This document shows positions 22,196 through 30,158 of a stretch of 64,000 nucleotides of DNA, piece by piece. The notes below the pieces were generated by a model. That model made no database searches. It was not told where the DNA came from and worked only from the letters and a program-made list of their open reading frames with translations. Every line of letters starts with the position of its first letter. Positions within the stretch are counted from its first letter, which is position 1. The stretch is from Candidatus Micrarchaeota archaeon CG1_02_47_40 (GTDB lineage Archaea > Micrarchaeota > Micrarchaeia > Anstonellales > CG1-02-47-40): assembly GCA_001871475.1 (NCBI GenBank), contig MNVE01000002.1, positions 1 through 64,000 of the forward strand, read 5' to 3'. The position numbers and the translations under genes are program-made.

Positions 22196-24631
22196 TCAGT
22201 CGCTGTGCTCCAGATTTCCGTGCTCAAGCCCTTCAGAGAGCTTTGCAAGCCTCCTCATCATTATCTTTTTTTCAGCGCTTGCCACATTCCTCCTTGTGCT
22301 TTCTATTGCATCAGGGTTCACGGAAATGCTCGTCACCCCAAACTCCACAAGCTTCTCCGCAAACTCCGGGTACACTGATGGCGCCTGCCCGCATATGGAG
22401 CAGGTCACGCCGTGCTTTGCGCAGGTTTTCACCACCGTCTCAATTGCCTTGAGCACCGCGTGGTTTCTCTCATCAAACGCGTCAGCCATAGTTGAATTGT
22501 CCCGGTCTATTCCGAGTATGAGCTGCGTCAGGTCGTTGGAGCCTATAGAAACCCCATCAATCCCCTCCCCGCATATTTCATCTATCAGGAGCACTGTTGA
22601 GGGCACTTCCACCATAATCCAAAGCTTGAAATCTCGTGTCCGGTGTATTTCAACATCGTGCAGCATGTCCCTTATTGCGCGTATCTCCCCAATCCTGCGC
22701 ACAAACGGAATCATCAGCCAGAGGTTTTTCATGCCGAACTCCTCGCGCACTTTCCTTATTGCCATCAATTCCATCTTGAAAACTTCAGGCTCCCTTATGT
22801 AGCGCGCGCACCCGCGGTAACCCATCATGGGGTTTGCTTCCGCCGGCTCGTATTTCTCCCCGCCTTTCAAATTCCGATACTCGTTTGTCTTGAAATCATT
22901 CGCGCGGTAAACTACAGGGCGCGGATAGAATGCGGCGCACATCTCCCTAATTTTTCCAGCCAGTTTGTCTATGAACTCCTGCTGCCTTCCCTCATCAATC
23001 ATCTTCCTTGGGTGCTCCCCGATGTCTGCCATCATAAACTCGGCGCGGAACAGCCCCACCCCGTCGCAGGGTTTTGCCGCTGTTTTCTGCGCAAAATCCA
23101 CTTCCGCCAGGTTCACGTATATTTTCGTTCCGGTTATCGGAACAAGGAATGCCGCGCCTCCAATCCCGCCAGCCTCTTTTGCTTCAGTTTGCCCTGCCTG
23201 CGCAATTTCCACTTTCCCTTCATAAACCATCCCGTGCGTCGCATCCACTGTAACCATCTGCCCTTCCTTCAGCTCCTTCGTTGCGGTTTTGCTCCCTACA
23301 ATACAGGGGATTCCCATCTCGCGCGAAACTATTGCCGCATGGCAGGTCATCCCGCCGGTATCAGTAACAATTGCACTTGCCTTCTTCATCGCAGGCACGA
23401 AATCAGGCGTGGTCATTTCCGTTACCAGCACCTCCCCCTTCTCCATCTTTTCAGTGTCGCGCGGCGAGGGAACAAGCCTGACCTTTCCGCTGCCAACTCC
23501 CGGCGCAGCCCCAAGCCCCCTTAAAATCATCTTGGCATTCTCAATATTCATTGCACCACCCTGCGTTTTTGTTTGCACTTTCCCCTCTTCACTGCTTTTC
23601 ATCCCCTGCGCTCCTTTCCCCTCACTCACCATCGCCGTGTTTCCCTCCCCTTCCTCTTCAATTATTTTCTTTAGCGTGGTAATCGGCCTTGACTGCACTA
23701 TGTACAATTTTTCTTCTACATACGCCCATTCAATATCCTGCGGCTTTTTGTAATGCTCTTCTATTTTCATTCCCATCCTTGCAAGCTCCATTATCTGCCC
23801 ATCGCTTAATTTCTGCTTTCCTCCTCGTTCCTTCTCCAAATCAGTATGCACATTCTTCCCATCCACCTTCTCAATCATCCAGTCCTGCACAGCCACGTCC
23901 TTTTTCACTATCCTTCCCGCTTTTTTGCTTACTACATAATTATCCGGAGTAGTGGAGCCGGATACAACTATCTCGCCAAGGCCGAATGCCGCCTCTATGG
24001 AAATCAAATCCCGCCGGCAGCTTATCGGATCAACTGAAAACATCACGCCTGCAATTTCCGACTGCACCATCTCCTGCACAACCGCGCACAATCCGACTTT
24101 CATATGGTCAAAGCCATTTTCCTGCCGGTAATAAATCGCGCGCGCTTCAAACAGCGACGCCCAGCACTCCTTCACCGCCTGCACCACTTCCCCCTCCCCT
24201 ATGATATTCAAAAAAGACGCCTGCTGCCCTGCAAAAGACGCCTCGGGCAAATCCTCCGCAGTAGCGGAGCTTCTTACCGCAACGTAAATGTCTTTTCCTT
24301 CCCCTTTCAACTTTCCATACGATTCCTTAATGGTTTTTCTTATCTCCTCGGGTATTTCACCTGCCAATATCCTTCCCTTTATTATTTCCGAAACCTCGTT
24401 CAGCTCGCGGTTGTTGGTTACATCAAGCCCCTGTGCGTGCTCTCTTATTACCTTGTCAATTCGGTTATGCTTTATGAACTCAAAATAAACCCCGCTCGTC
24501 ACGCAAAATCCGTTTGGCACCGGCAATCCTGCGCCAGTCATTTCCCCTAAATTCGCGCCCTTTCCCCCAACTTCCGCAATCCTGCTTTTATCCAGCTGGT
24601 CAAACCAAAGGATTCTTTCCAAGAAAATCAC
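22196..24631 (-). CDS. ppsA: Phosphoenolpyruvate synthase
   Basis: Converts pyruvate, ATP and water to PEP, AMP and phosphate, the entry to gluconeogenesis. The domain order is normal: ATP-grasp domain (GGKGANLGEM, RSSATAEDLPEASFAGQQ), the phosphohistidine domain (TDTGGMTCHAAIVSREMGIP) and the PEP-binding barrel ending GQAPSVYPEFAEKLVEFGVTSISVNPDAI with the catalytic Cys (CSICG). A Gly/Ser/Glu/Lys/Gln low-complexity linker of about 40 residues (near 325-365) separates the first two domains. It shares a TATA element with the divergent NYN gene. Confidence 0.97.
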   Translation of the reverse strand: MIFLERILWFDQLDKSRIAEVGGKGANLGEMTGAGLPVPNGFCVTSGVYFEFIKHNRIDKVIREHAQGLDVTNNRELNEVSEIIKGRILAGEIPEEIRKTIKESYGKLKGEGKDIYVAVRSSATAEDLPEASFAGQQASFLNIIGEGEVVQAVKECWASLFEARAIYYRQENGFDHMKVGLCAVVQEMVQSEIAGVMFSVDPISCRRDLISIEAAFGLGEIVVSGSTTPDNYVVSKKAGRIVKKDVAVQDWMIEKVDGKNVHTDLEKERGGKQKLSDGQIMELARMGMKIEEHYKKPQDIEWAYVEEKLYIVQSRPITTLKKIIEEEGEGNTAMVSEGKGAQGMKSSEEGKVQTKTQGGAMNIENAKMILRGLGAAPGVGSGKVRLVPSPRDTEKMEKGEVLVTEMTTPDFVPAMKKASAIVTDTGGMTCHAAIVSREMGIPCIVGSKTATKELKEGQMVTVDATHGMVYEGKVEIAQAGQTEAKEAGGIGGAAFLVPITGTKIYVNLAEVDFAQKTAAKPCDGVGLFRAEFMMADIGEHPRKMIDEGRQQEFIDKLAGKIREMCAAFYPRPVVYRANDFKTNEYRNLKGGEKYEPAEANPMMGYRGCARYIREPEVFKMELMAIRKVREEFGMKNLWLMIPFVRRIGEIRAIRDMLHDVEIHRTRDFKLWIMVEVPSTVLLIDEICGEGIDGVSIGSNDLTQLILGIDRDNSTMADAFDERNHAVLKAIETVVKTCAKHGVTCSICGQAPSVYPEFAEKLVEFGVTSISVNPDAIESTRRNVASAEKKIMMRRLAKLSEGLEHGNLEHSD

Positions 24632-24667
24632 CCGTAAATATTGAATGCAAACAGAACGCTCCTGATG

Positions 24668-24676
24668 TTTTTAAAG
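24668..24676. promoter_or_regulatory. Bidirectional TATA box, ppsA / NYN gene
   Basis: TTTTTAAAG is centred 25 bases before ATG 24697 (leaderless) and about 41 bases before the ppsA start on the other strand. Confidence 0.5.
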
Positions 24677-24696
24677 CTATTTTCCCTAACTGACTC

Positions 24697-25260
24697 ATGA
24701 CGGAGAAGCTTTCCGAACGCGCTGCCATTTTCATAGACGGCAGCAATTTCTATCATAGTGTCAAGGATACTCTTGATGTGCACGACAATGAAGTTGATTT
24801 CCGCAAACTGATAGAAGAACTCAAACGCGGCAGGCTCCTCATAAGCGTCTATTATTACAATGCCTCGCTGGACAGGAGCTATAATGAGGAAATCTATTGG
24901 AAACAGCAAAAATTCTTTTCAGAGTTAAGAGGGATACCAGGTTTTCACGTAATTCTATGCCATATGAGAAAAATACTGAAGGCAGGAAAAGAGCCGGAGT
25001 TTAAAGTAAAAGGAGACGACATACACTTAGCTACCGACATGCTTTCAATGGCTTATGAACACCTTTATGACACTGCCATTTTGGTTAGCGGAGACGGCGA
25101 TTTCGTTCCGCTTGTCAGAAAAATCCGCAAGCTGGACAAGAAAGTTGAAAATGCCTATTTTCTCATAAGTTGCTCAAATTTCCTGAAAAAAGAATGCGAT
25201 TTCTCAATCCTTCTTGATGAAGTTATAACCGAGAAATGCCTGAAGCAAAGCAAGGATTAA
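24697..25260 (+). CDS. NYN-domain (PIN-like) protein
   Basis: A LabA/DUF88-type NYN domain, predicted to be a metal-dependent ribonuclease. The acidic residues sit in the usual places: FIDGSNFYHSV at 12-22, KGDDIHLATDML near 108-119, and LVSGDGDFVPLVRKIR near 128-143, then the terminal ISCSNFLKKECDF. The 187-residue length is that of the domain alone. A TATA box 25 bases upstream implies leaderless mRNA. It stands alone, followed by a hairpin. Confidence 0.9.
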   Translation: MTEKLSERAAIFIDGSNFYHSVKDTLDVHDNEVDFRKLIEELKRGRLLISVYYYNASLDRSYNEEIYWKQQKFFSELRGIPGFHVILCHMRKILKAGKEPEFKVKGDDIHLATDMLSMAYEHLYDTAILVSGDGDFVPLVRKIRKLDKKVENAYFLISCSNFLKKECDFSILLDEVITEKCLKQSKD

Positions 25261-25303
25261 GCCCGGTGTCGCCCCAAGGGAAACCCTCAAGGCAAGACCG
25301 GGG
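25261..25303 (+). terminator. Nested hairpin after the NYN gene
   Basis: CCCGGT (25262-25267) pairs with ACCGGG (25297-25302). Inside, AGGG-AAA-CCCT forms a small hairpin. A T-run follows about ten bases on. It could terminate the NYN transcript, and its outer-plus-inner shape resembles the elements at 40-78 and 34436-34609. Confidence 0.5.
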
Positions 25304-25347
25304 AGCATATGATATGTTTTTTATCCTCCTCTTTTAAAAGGATTTCC

Positions 25348-25851
25348 ATGACAGGCCTTTTCATCGGTCGCTTCCAGCCGTTTCACCTTGGGCATCTAAA
25401 TGCGATAAAATATGCCCTCTCAAAATGCTCCTCGCTCATAATACTCGTGGGCAGCGCGCAGAAGTCCCGCACAAGGGAAAATCCCTTCACCGCCAAAGAG
25501 AGAATGGAAATGATTTCGCGCACGCTTAAAGCAGAAGGGCTTCTTTCCCGCTGCAAAATACTCCCGATTACGGATATAGAATGCGACGGAAACTGGGTTT
25601 CCCACGTAGTGAAAACAGCGCCGAAATTCGATGCGCTCTATACGAACAACCCGCTTGCGATAAAGCTTTTTTCCTCCGCAGGTTTTGCAGTCAAGAAAAT
25701 TCCTTTTTTTTCGCGCAAATCGCTTGAGGCGACCAAAATAAGAAAGCTGATGGCAGAGGGAAAGGATTGGGAAAAGCTCGTTCCAAAAGAAGTTGCAAAA
25801 TTCATAGGTGAGATAAACGGAATTGGAAGAATGATGAGTTTGGAAATATGA
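25348..25851 (+). CDS. nadM: Nicotinamide-nucleotide adenylyltransferase
   Basis: Makes NAD from NMN and ATP. The archaeal NadM signature GRFQPFHLGHLNAI contains the HxGH nucleotidyl-transfer motif. SAQKSRTRENPFTAKERMEM follows, and the C-terminal SRKSLEATKIRKLM corresponds to the ISTTKIR-like loop. I start at ATG 25348 (MTGLFIGR) with AAAGGA upstream; ATG 25309 would add 13 unrelated residues. 167 residues is typical. Confidence 0.95.
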   Translation: MTGLFIGRFQPFHLGHLNAIKYALSKCSSLIILVGSAQKSRTRENPFTAKERMEMISRTLKAEGLLSRCKILPITDIECDGNWVSHVVKTAPKFDALYTNNPLAIKLFSSAGFAVKKIPFFSRKSLEATKIRKLMAEGKDWEKLVPKEVAKFIGEINGIGRMMSLEI

Positions 25852-25867
25852 ATGCAACTGCACGCAT

Positions 25868-27061
25868 CTATCTCTTCTTCACATAATCCACCGAACTGAC
25901 TACTCCTCCAAGCGCCCTCATTTCAAGCAGAACATCAATCTCTTCCCCGGCAGAATATTCCCCTTCAAAATAAGCCGTACCAGTAGTGCTTTTCAGAGTG
26001 TAATTCTTCCCTTCATGCGAGAGCGTGTTCGGGAATTCAAGCGAAAGGAGGGAATAAACCTTTGCGGAATAATTGCCTTTGAAAATCCCGCCCACTTTAT
26101 TCTCAATCTCTGCAGTGCTGAAATTTGTTCCTTCCCCTGCCATCACTCTGAGCTTTGAAGGCGGGAATGAAACGGCATAATCCGTCAAATCCGCCTCAAC
26201 CTGCGCCCTATCTGTGAAATTCGGCGCAACGCTTATCGCATCCGCGGAAACCGCGCTGACATAAGAAAGGTTCTTCCCCCATATTTCTGCCTGCCGCTCC
26301 TGTGTGATTGCTTCCTTAGGCACAATATAAGAGAGGGGCACATACTCAAGTGAGGGGAATTCCACTTTCAGCTCTCCAATATCTGCATTTCTCTTTTCCC
26401 ATTCAATCTCAAACTCATATGCCTTTGAAACAACTTCTGCAACATTCACCCTCGCTTCAACCTTTGAAACCATCTTCGGCACGAACGAAATTCTTCCCGC
26501 TCCGTCAATTGAAAAGGGCTTTCCCGCAATGCCGGTTATTTGCGCGTCAAACTGCCCTGCCACTTCCTCACCTGCTTCAAAGAGCGGCACCACTTCCTCC
26601 TTAATCGTTCTTCCAATCGTTTCCACATTCCCTACAGTTTCAATGGAAACATTCACCAATGCGGGCATTCCGAAAGAGCCGCGTGCAAAAACACTGGCAT
26701 TCATTCCCTCAAATCTCGCTGCAGCCGCAACCACGTCAGAGCCCCGCTTTAAATTTAGTATAATCATATTCTCCTTTGGCTTCACATAATACGCAGCCAA
26801 CCCATCTTTTTTCAATCCCTCGCAAATTGCTTCAATTTCCGCCATGCTCCCGTTCCCCACTACCGTAAGTGCGGGCTCATAAAACTCAAGTGTCAGCGTT
26901 GTTTTTATGCCTCCCACATACGTTTTTGCCGTTTCCTCTTCCTTGCCGCCTTGCGGGGAGGAATTATACCCGCTGTAAAGCGAAATCCCCTCAAAAACGA
27001 ATGCCAGAACGACGATGATTACTAATAGTTTTATTAGATTATCCTTGTTTAACTTAATCAT
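25868..27061 (-). CDS. Membrane-anchored hypothetical protein
   Basis: A 397-residue protein with one N-terminal membrane helix (about 10-28, LIKLLVIIVVLAFVFEGISL) and a large domain expected outside the cell. The exposed part alternates beta-rich segments with N-glycosylation-type NxS/T sites (NGS, NFT, NYT) and lacks cysteine pairs. I recognise no family. It stands alone, divergent from the FKBP gene. Confidence 0.75.
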   Translation of the reverse strand: MIKLNKDNLIKLLVIIVVLAFVFEGISLYSGYNSSPQGGKEEETAKTYVGGIKTTLTLEFYEPALTVVGNGSMAEIEAICEGLKKDGLAAYYVKPKENMIILNLKRGSDVVAAAARFEGMNASVFARGSFGMPALVNVSIETVGNVETIGRTIKEEVVPLFEAGEEVAGQFDAQITGIAGKPFSIDGAGRISFVPKMVSKVEARVNVAEVVSKAYEFEIEWEKRNADIGELKVEFPSLEYVPLSYIVPKEAITQERQAEIWGKNLSYVSAVSADAISVAPNFTDRAQVEADLTDYAVSFPPSKLRVMAGEGTNFSTAEIENKVGGIFKGNYSAKVYSLLSLEFPNTLSHEGKNYTLKSTTGTAYFEGEYSAGEEIDVLLEMRALGGVVSSVDYVKKR

Positions 27062-27114
27062 AAAATCAATTAGTATTTCCTACCGAAATCTTAAAAAGAG
27101 TGGTGAAGAACAAA

Positions 27115-27708
27115 ATGGAAAAAGAATTCGTTCTTGTAAGCTATAGTGGGCGTGTTGACACGACCGGCGATAAGGCGGAGAGCGCCAAAAATAAGCTGAT
27201 AATACTCGGCACAGGCCAGATGATTCCGAAGCTGGAAGGGGCGCTTCTTAAAATGAAAGAAGGGGAGGAGAAGGAAGTGCCGCTTTCCTCCAGTGAGGCG
27301 TTCGGGGAGCGCAACCAGAACCTTGTGCGTGTAATCCCGCAAAGCACATTTGAAAAGCAAAAAATCGCCCCCTACCCCGGGCTTGCCCTTTCGTTGAACA
27401 ACGCATTCGCGCGCGTGAAATCCGTGAATTCGGGAAGGGTGATGGTAGATTTCAACCATCCTCTTGCAGGGGAGAAACTCACATATACGCTAAAGCTTGA
27501 GAAAAGGCTTTCAGGTCGGGATGAAAAGCTTAAAGCGCTCCTTCTTGACTTTGGCGTTGAGGCGGACATCACTGATGAGAAGGGAAAAACCGTTTTTAAG
27601 GCAAAAAATCTCACGCAGGCAAAGGATCAGGAGAAGCTCAAAAAAACAATCGCAGAAACAATAAAACTCTTTTTCCCGGAGATAAAGGAAGTCGAATTCA
27701 CAAGCTGA
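27115..27708 (+). CDS. FKBP-type peptidyl-prolyl isomerase, SlyD-like
   Basis: Assists folding by cis-trans isomerisation of prolyl bonds. The FKBP core shows VLVSYSGRVD, then LGTGQMIPKLEGALLKMKEGEEKEVPL. An insert-in-flap domain follows (about 85-130, with LVRVIPQSTF), and the core closes with DFNHPLAGEKLTYTLKL. A further 60 residues at the C terminus form an extra alpha-beta domain seen in some archaeal FKBPs. ATG 27115 is preferred; a GTG at 27100 adds five residues. Confidence 0.92.
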   Translation: MEKEFVLVSYSGRVDTTGDKAESAKNKLIILGTGQMIPKLEGALLKMKEGEEKEVPLSSSEAFGERNQNLVRVIPQSTFEKQKIAPYPGLALSLNNAFARVKSVNSGRVMVDFNHPLAGEKLTYTLKLEKRLSGRDEKLKALLLDFGVEADITDEKGKTVFKAKNLTQAKDQEKLKKTIAETIKLFFPEIKEVEFTS

Positions 27709-27736
27709 CGACGAGGCGATTGCAATAGACGCTAAA

Positions 27737-28459
27737 ATGTTTGCAAACCTGCAGGAAACCGCATATTACAAGAGGATTAACGATTACTTTCTGCGCGACT
27801 TTGAGCGCTTTGAGGATACGGCGCGCTTTGCAAAATTTTCCCCCTCTCCTGCACACAGCCTCTACACCTCCTTTTCCCTCCCCATAAAAATAAATTTCCC
27901 CCTTTTCGAGCCCCGCGTTCCTTACGCTACGGCGGAGAATTACTTCCAGCCCATGCTTATTGATGGGGAAAAGCAGCCGATAAAATTCGCACAGGACTGC
28001 ACCCGCTCAATTTCCCTTTACGAGGGGAACCTTGTGGTGATTTCAAAATTCGTCTCAAGACGCGAGGGAAAGGAATATTTCCAGTCCTACTGCCTTTTGA
28101 AATTTTCCCCAACGGAATTTTCCCTAACAAAAGATGAAAATTCCCTGCAAATAAAAGCAAACTGCAGAAAAAAGGTGAAGAATATACTAACCGAAGAGGA
28201 AGAAGAAAAAGAGTTCTCATTTACATTCAACCATAAGGACATTTCCCACTCCATAATACAGAAAAAGATGGGCGTTTCCACGAAAGTGCGCGAAGTATAT
28301 GCGGAAAGGAACACAAACCTCCTTTCCGGCGATTTGGAGAATTACCTCATTTCCGTGCCCCATCTGAACCCGCATCCCTACCTTCTTGACTGCCATGCCG
28401 AACTGGGCTTTGCCTCCAGACGGGATTTTCAGATAAATGGATGGAAATACTTTTTGTAA
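27737..28459 (+). CDS. Hypothetical protein
   Basis: A 240-residue protein with no recognised family, signal peptide or membrane helix. It is rich in Phe and Tyr, especially in its first 90 residues, and likely beta-rich (SLYEGNLVVISKFVSRREGKEYFQSYCLLKF). It lies 28 bases after the FKBP stop and may share its transcript. The downstream spacer is repeat-rich. Confidence 0.7.
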   Translation: MFANLQETAYYKRINDYFLRDFERFEDTARFAKFSPSPAHSLYTSFSLPIKINFPLFEPRVPYATAENYFQPMLIDGEKQPIKFAQDCTRSISLYEGNLVVISKFVSRREGKEYFQSYCLLKFSPTEFSLTKDENSLQIKANCRKKVKNILTEEEEEKEFSFTFNHKDISHSIIQKKMGVSTKVREVYAERNTNLLSGDLENYLISVPHLNPHPYLLDCHAELGFASRRDFQINGWKYFL

Positions 28460-28475
28460 TTCTTGGAGTATCGTT

Positions 28476-28596
28476 TTCTTTTTTTGAGTGAAACCTATAT
28501 TTCTTTTTGGGGATGAAGAGCTCCAGCACAACGTCCTTTTCTTTTTTGGAGTGAAACCCTTAGAACCTTTTTTCTTTTTGGAAAAGAAAAAAGGTT
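28476..28596. repeat. Direct repeats and a perfect 15-bp inverted repeat
   Basis: A TTTTCTTTTTTxGAGTGAAACC unit occurs twice, near 28482-28503 and 28535-28558. A third, partial T-rich copy forms one arm of a perfect palindrome: 28564-28578 (AACCTTTTTTCTTTT) pairs with 28582-28596 around TGG. The array lies between two genes on the plus strand. The hairpin with T-rich arms could act as a terminator. Confidence 0.7.
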
Positions 28597-28668
28597 ATAT
28601 GGGGTCGGACTTCTACCCCCTGCTCTCTTTTTAAAGCGCCCGCTCCGTCCTTCTCATCGGTGATTGAA

Positions 28669-28842
28669 ATGATGATGGATTTGGAAGGAATGAACATGAA
28701 TGAAGTAAAGGAGCTTATCGGGCAGTTGAGGGAAATGAAGTTTGAGGCATACATGCAGGCGCAGGACTCCCGCGCGTATCTTCACGTGCAGGAGCAGGCA
28801 ACAGAGGCGATAAACCCGTTTGAGGGGATAAGCGTGATATGA
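28669..28842 (+). CDS. Small acidic helical protein
   Basis: About 57 residues starting MMMDLEGMNMNEV, predicted to be two helices. No family is known to me. GGTGAT precedes the ATG cluster, and TTTTTAAAG lies about 37 bases upstream, supporting expression. It ends 63 bases before the toxin-antitoxin pair, whose own TATA lies in the gap. Confidence 0.5.
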   Translation: MMMDLEGMNMNEVKELIGQLREMKFEAYMQAQDSRAYLHVQEQATEAINPFEGISVI

Positions 28843-28863
28843 ATGGGAAAGGATGCACAACCA

Positions 28864-28871
28864 TTATATAT
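28864..28871 (+). promoter_or_regulatory. TATA box and ribosome site of the toxin-antitoxin pair
   Basis: TTATATAT lies 38 bases before ATG 28906. AGGTGAG at 28896-28902 is the likely ribosome binding site for the antitoxin. Confidence 0.5.
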
Positions 28872-28905
28872 CAGTTGTATCAATAAACACCCAGTAGGTG
28901 AGCAT

Positions 28906-29145
28906 ATGAACGTAAATTTGGGTGTACCTTACGAAGCAATTCTGCGCAGAATCATAGAGAAAGGCTATGCCGGAAACCAAACGGAAGCCATAAGGCAGGC
29001 GCTGGTTGAATTTGACCGCAAGATTAAAGATGAGGAGCTTGTCTTGGTGGAAAAAGGCGTTGAATACGAGATGCAGAGGATAAAATCCGGGGCGGTTAAG
29101 ACGCATACTCTTGAAGATGCGATAAAAAGGAAGGTATTTGAATGA
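28906..29145 (+). CDS. Ribbon-helix-helix type antitoxin
   Basis: A 79-residue protein whose N terminus (MNVNLGVPYEAILRRII, then GNQTEAIRQALVEF) fits a ribbon-helix-helix DNA-binding fold. The C terminus carries a toxin-binding tail, EMQRIKSGAVKTHTLEDAI. It overlaps the RelE-type toxin by four bases (ATGA), the classic order of a type II module. It would neutralise the toxin and repress the shared promoter. Confidence 0.85.
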   Translation: MNVNLGVPYEAILRRIIEKGYAGNQTEAIRQALVEFDRKIKDEELVLVEKGVEYEMQRIKSGAVKTHTLEDAIKRKVFE

Positions 29146-29402
29146 GGGTTGTCCTTTCGGATGCGGCAGAGGAAGACATCAAGGCGTTTGACAAACAGCT
29201 TAAGCAATTCCTCAAAGCCCACCTAATAAAAATATCGCAAATGCCTCCAAGAAGGCATCTTAAGCACGGATTGCCTTTTTTTGTTGAGGAAGTGACAAAG
29301 CAGGCGAGGTTCGTATATCGAGAAGAGGAAGACAGTTTTTTAGTTTTGAGGTGCTTTGCAACCCATAAAGAATATGAAAGATGGCATCAGTGGTTTAAGT
29401 AA
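29142..29402 (+). CDS. RelE/ParE-type toxin
   Basis: An 86-residue protein of the RelE fold: LSDAAEEDIKAFDKQLKQFLKAHL, then PRRHLKHGLPFFVEEV, ARFVYREEEDSFLVLRCFATHKEYERW. The basic and aromatic residues near the end (R, H, Y) fit an mRNA interferase active site. It is paired with the upstream antitoxin. The ATG overlaps the antitoxin stop. Confidence 0.87.
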   Translation: MRVVLSDAAEEDIKAFDKQLKQFLKAHLIKISQMPPRRHLKHGLPFFVEEVTKQARFVYREEEDSFLVLRCFATHKEYERWHQWFK

Positions 29403-29417
29403 AAAAGGCGAAAAAAC

Positions 29418-29654
29418 ATGATTTCAAAATGCGCTAAGTGCAAATGCACGACAAAAAAGGTTTCAGATGCAAACAAGCTATTCATGGACAAATACCTTAT
29501 TACGGATGCCACTGTTTATGCCTGCCCTAATTGCGGAGAGGAATATCTGGATAGCTGCGAGTACGAGCGCATAAGGAAAAAGATAGGGGCGCTTGAGCCG
29601 AACCTGCGCTCAGTGCAGGAAGTTCTTGCAAAAGTGAAATTTCTGGTTTTATGA
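29418..29654 (+). CDS. YgiT/MqsA-type zinc-finger protein
   Basis: A 78-residue protein with two CxxC pairs (C5, C8 and C36, C39) that would bind zinc, as in the N-terminal domain of MqsA-type antitoxins. The C-terminal part is helical. It follows the RelE-type toxin by 15 bases and overlaps the next small gene (ATGA). It may be a second antitoxin-like regulator in the same operon. Confidence 0.8.
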   Translation: MISKCAKCKCTTKKVSDANKLFMDKYLITDATVYACPNCGEEYLDSCEYERIRKKIGALEPNLRSVQEVLAKVKFLVL

Positions 29655-29833
29655 TGGCAAAGCGCAAAATCAGCAAAGAAGAAGTCATTCGTGTGCATAA
29701 AGCAGTTGAGTCTGAAATGCGAAAGATAGATTCTAGACAGGTAAAAACGTATACTTGGGAAGAAGTAAAGAGAATGCTGGCACTAAGCAGAAATATAAAA
29801 AGAAAAGGAAAAAGAAAGCATCTAGCCAAATAA
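29651..29833 (+). CDS. Antitoxin-tail-like small protein
   Basis: A 60-residue basic protein. Its middle, EMRKIDSRQVKTYTWEEVKRML, resembles the toxin-binding tail of the antitoxin at 28906-29145 (EMQRIKSGAVKTHTLEDAI) but lacks a DNA-binding head. It is coupled to the zinc-finger gene by a four-base overlap. It is probably the toxin-neutralising half of a split antitoxin. The 3' end overlaps the ribosomal P1 gene by 12 bases. Confidence 0.65.
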   Translation: MMAKRKISKEEVIRVHKAVESEMRKIDSRQVKTYTWEEVKRMLALSRNIKRKGKRKHLAK

Positions 29834-30127
29834 GCTTGCAAGCCCTTCAGCTGCTGCCTCTTCCTTCTTTCCCGCGTCCTCTTCCTTCTTCTCCTCTTTC
29901 TTCTCGGCAGGGGCGGAAGCGGGTGCAGTGGCAACAGGCGCCATTGCAGACTGTTTTAGGAGCTCGTCAAAATTGACGCCGGAAACCGCTTCAGCCAGGA
30001 CTTTCGCCCTTGCCTCGTCGCTTTCCGCTCCGGCAGCCTTTACAACCGCGCTTATTCCTTCCTTGCTTACTTCCTTTCCCGCGCCCTTCAGAAGAAGGAC
30101 AGCGTGCAGATATGGGTCTATTTTCAT
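29822..30127 (-). CDS. rpl12: Ribosomal protein P1 (archaeal L12)
   Basis: An acidic stalk protein that recruits EF-1A and EF-2 to the ribosome. The N-terminal dimerisation domain (YLHAVLLLKGAGKEVSKEGISAVVKAAG) is followed by an Ala/Pro hinge, a Lys/Glu stretch and the factor-binding tail EGLASLFG. 101 residues is normal. It ends the minus-strand L1-P0-P1 operon. Confidence 0.96.
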   Translation of the reverse strand: MKIDPYLHAVLLLKGAGKEVSKEGISAVVKAAGAESDEARAKVLAEAVSGVNFDELLKQSAMAPVATAPASAPAEKKEEKKEEDAGKKEEAAAEGLASLFG

Positions 30128-30158
30128 AAGAAAACCTCCTTAATATTTTTTGTCATCT

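Noticed and set aside
22643-23524. 293-codon plus-strand frame inside ppsA
   Set aside because: It is antisense to a conserved gene; composition explains the lack of stops.
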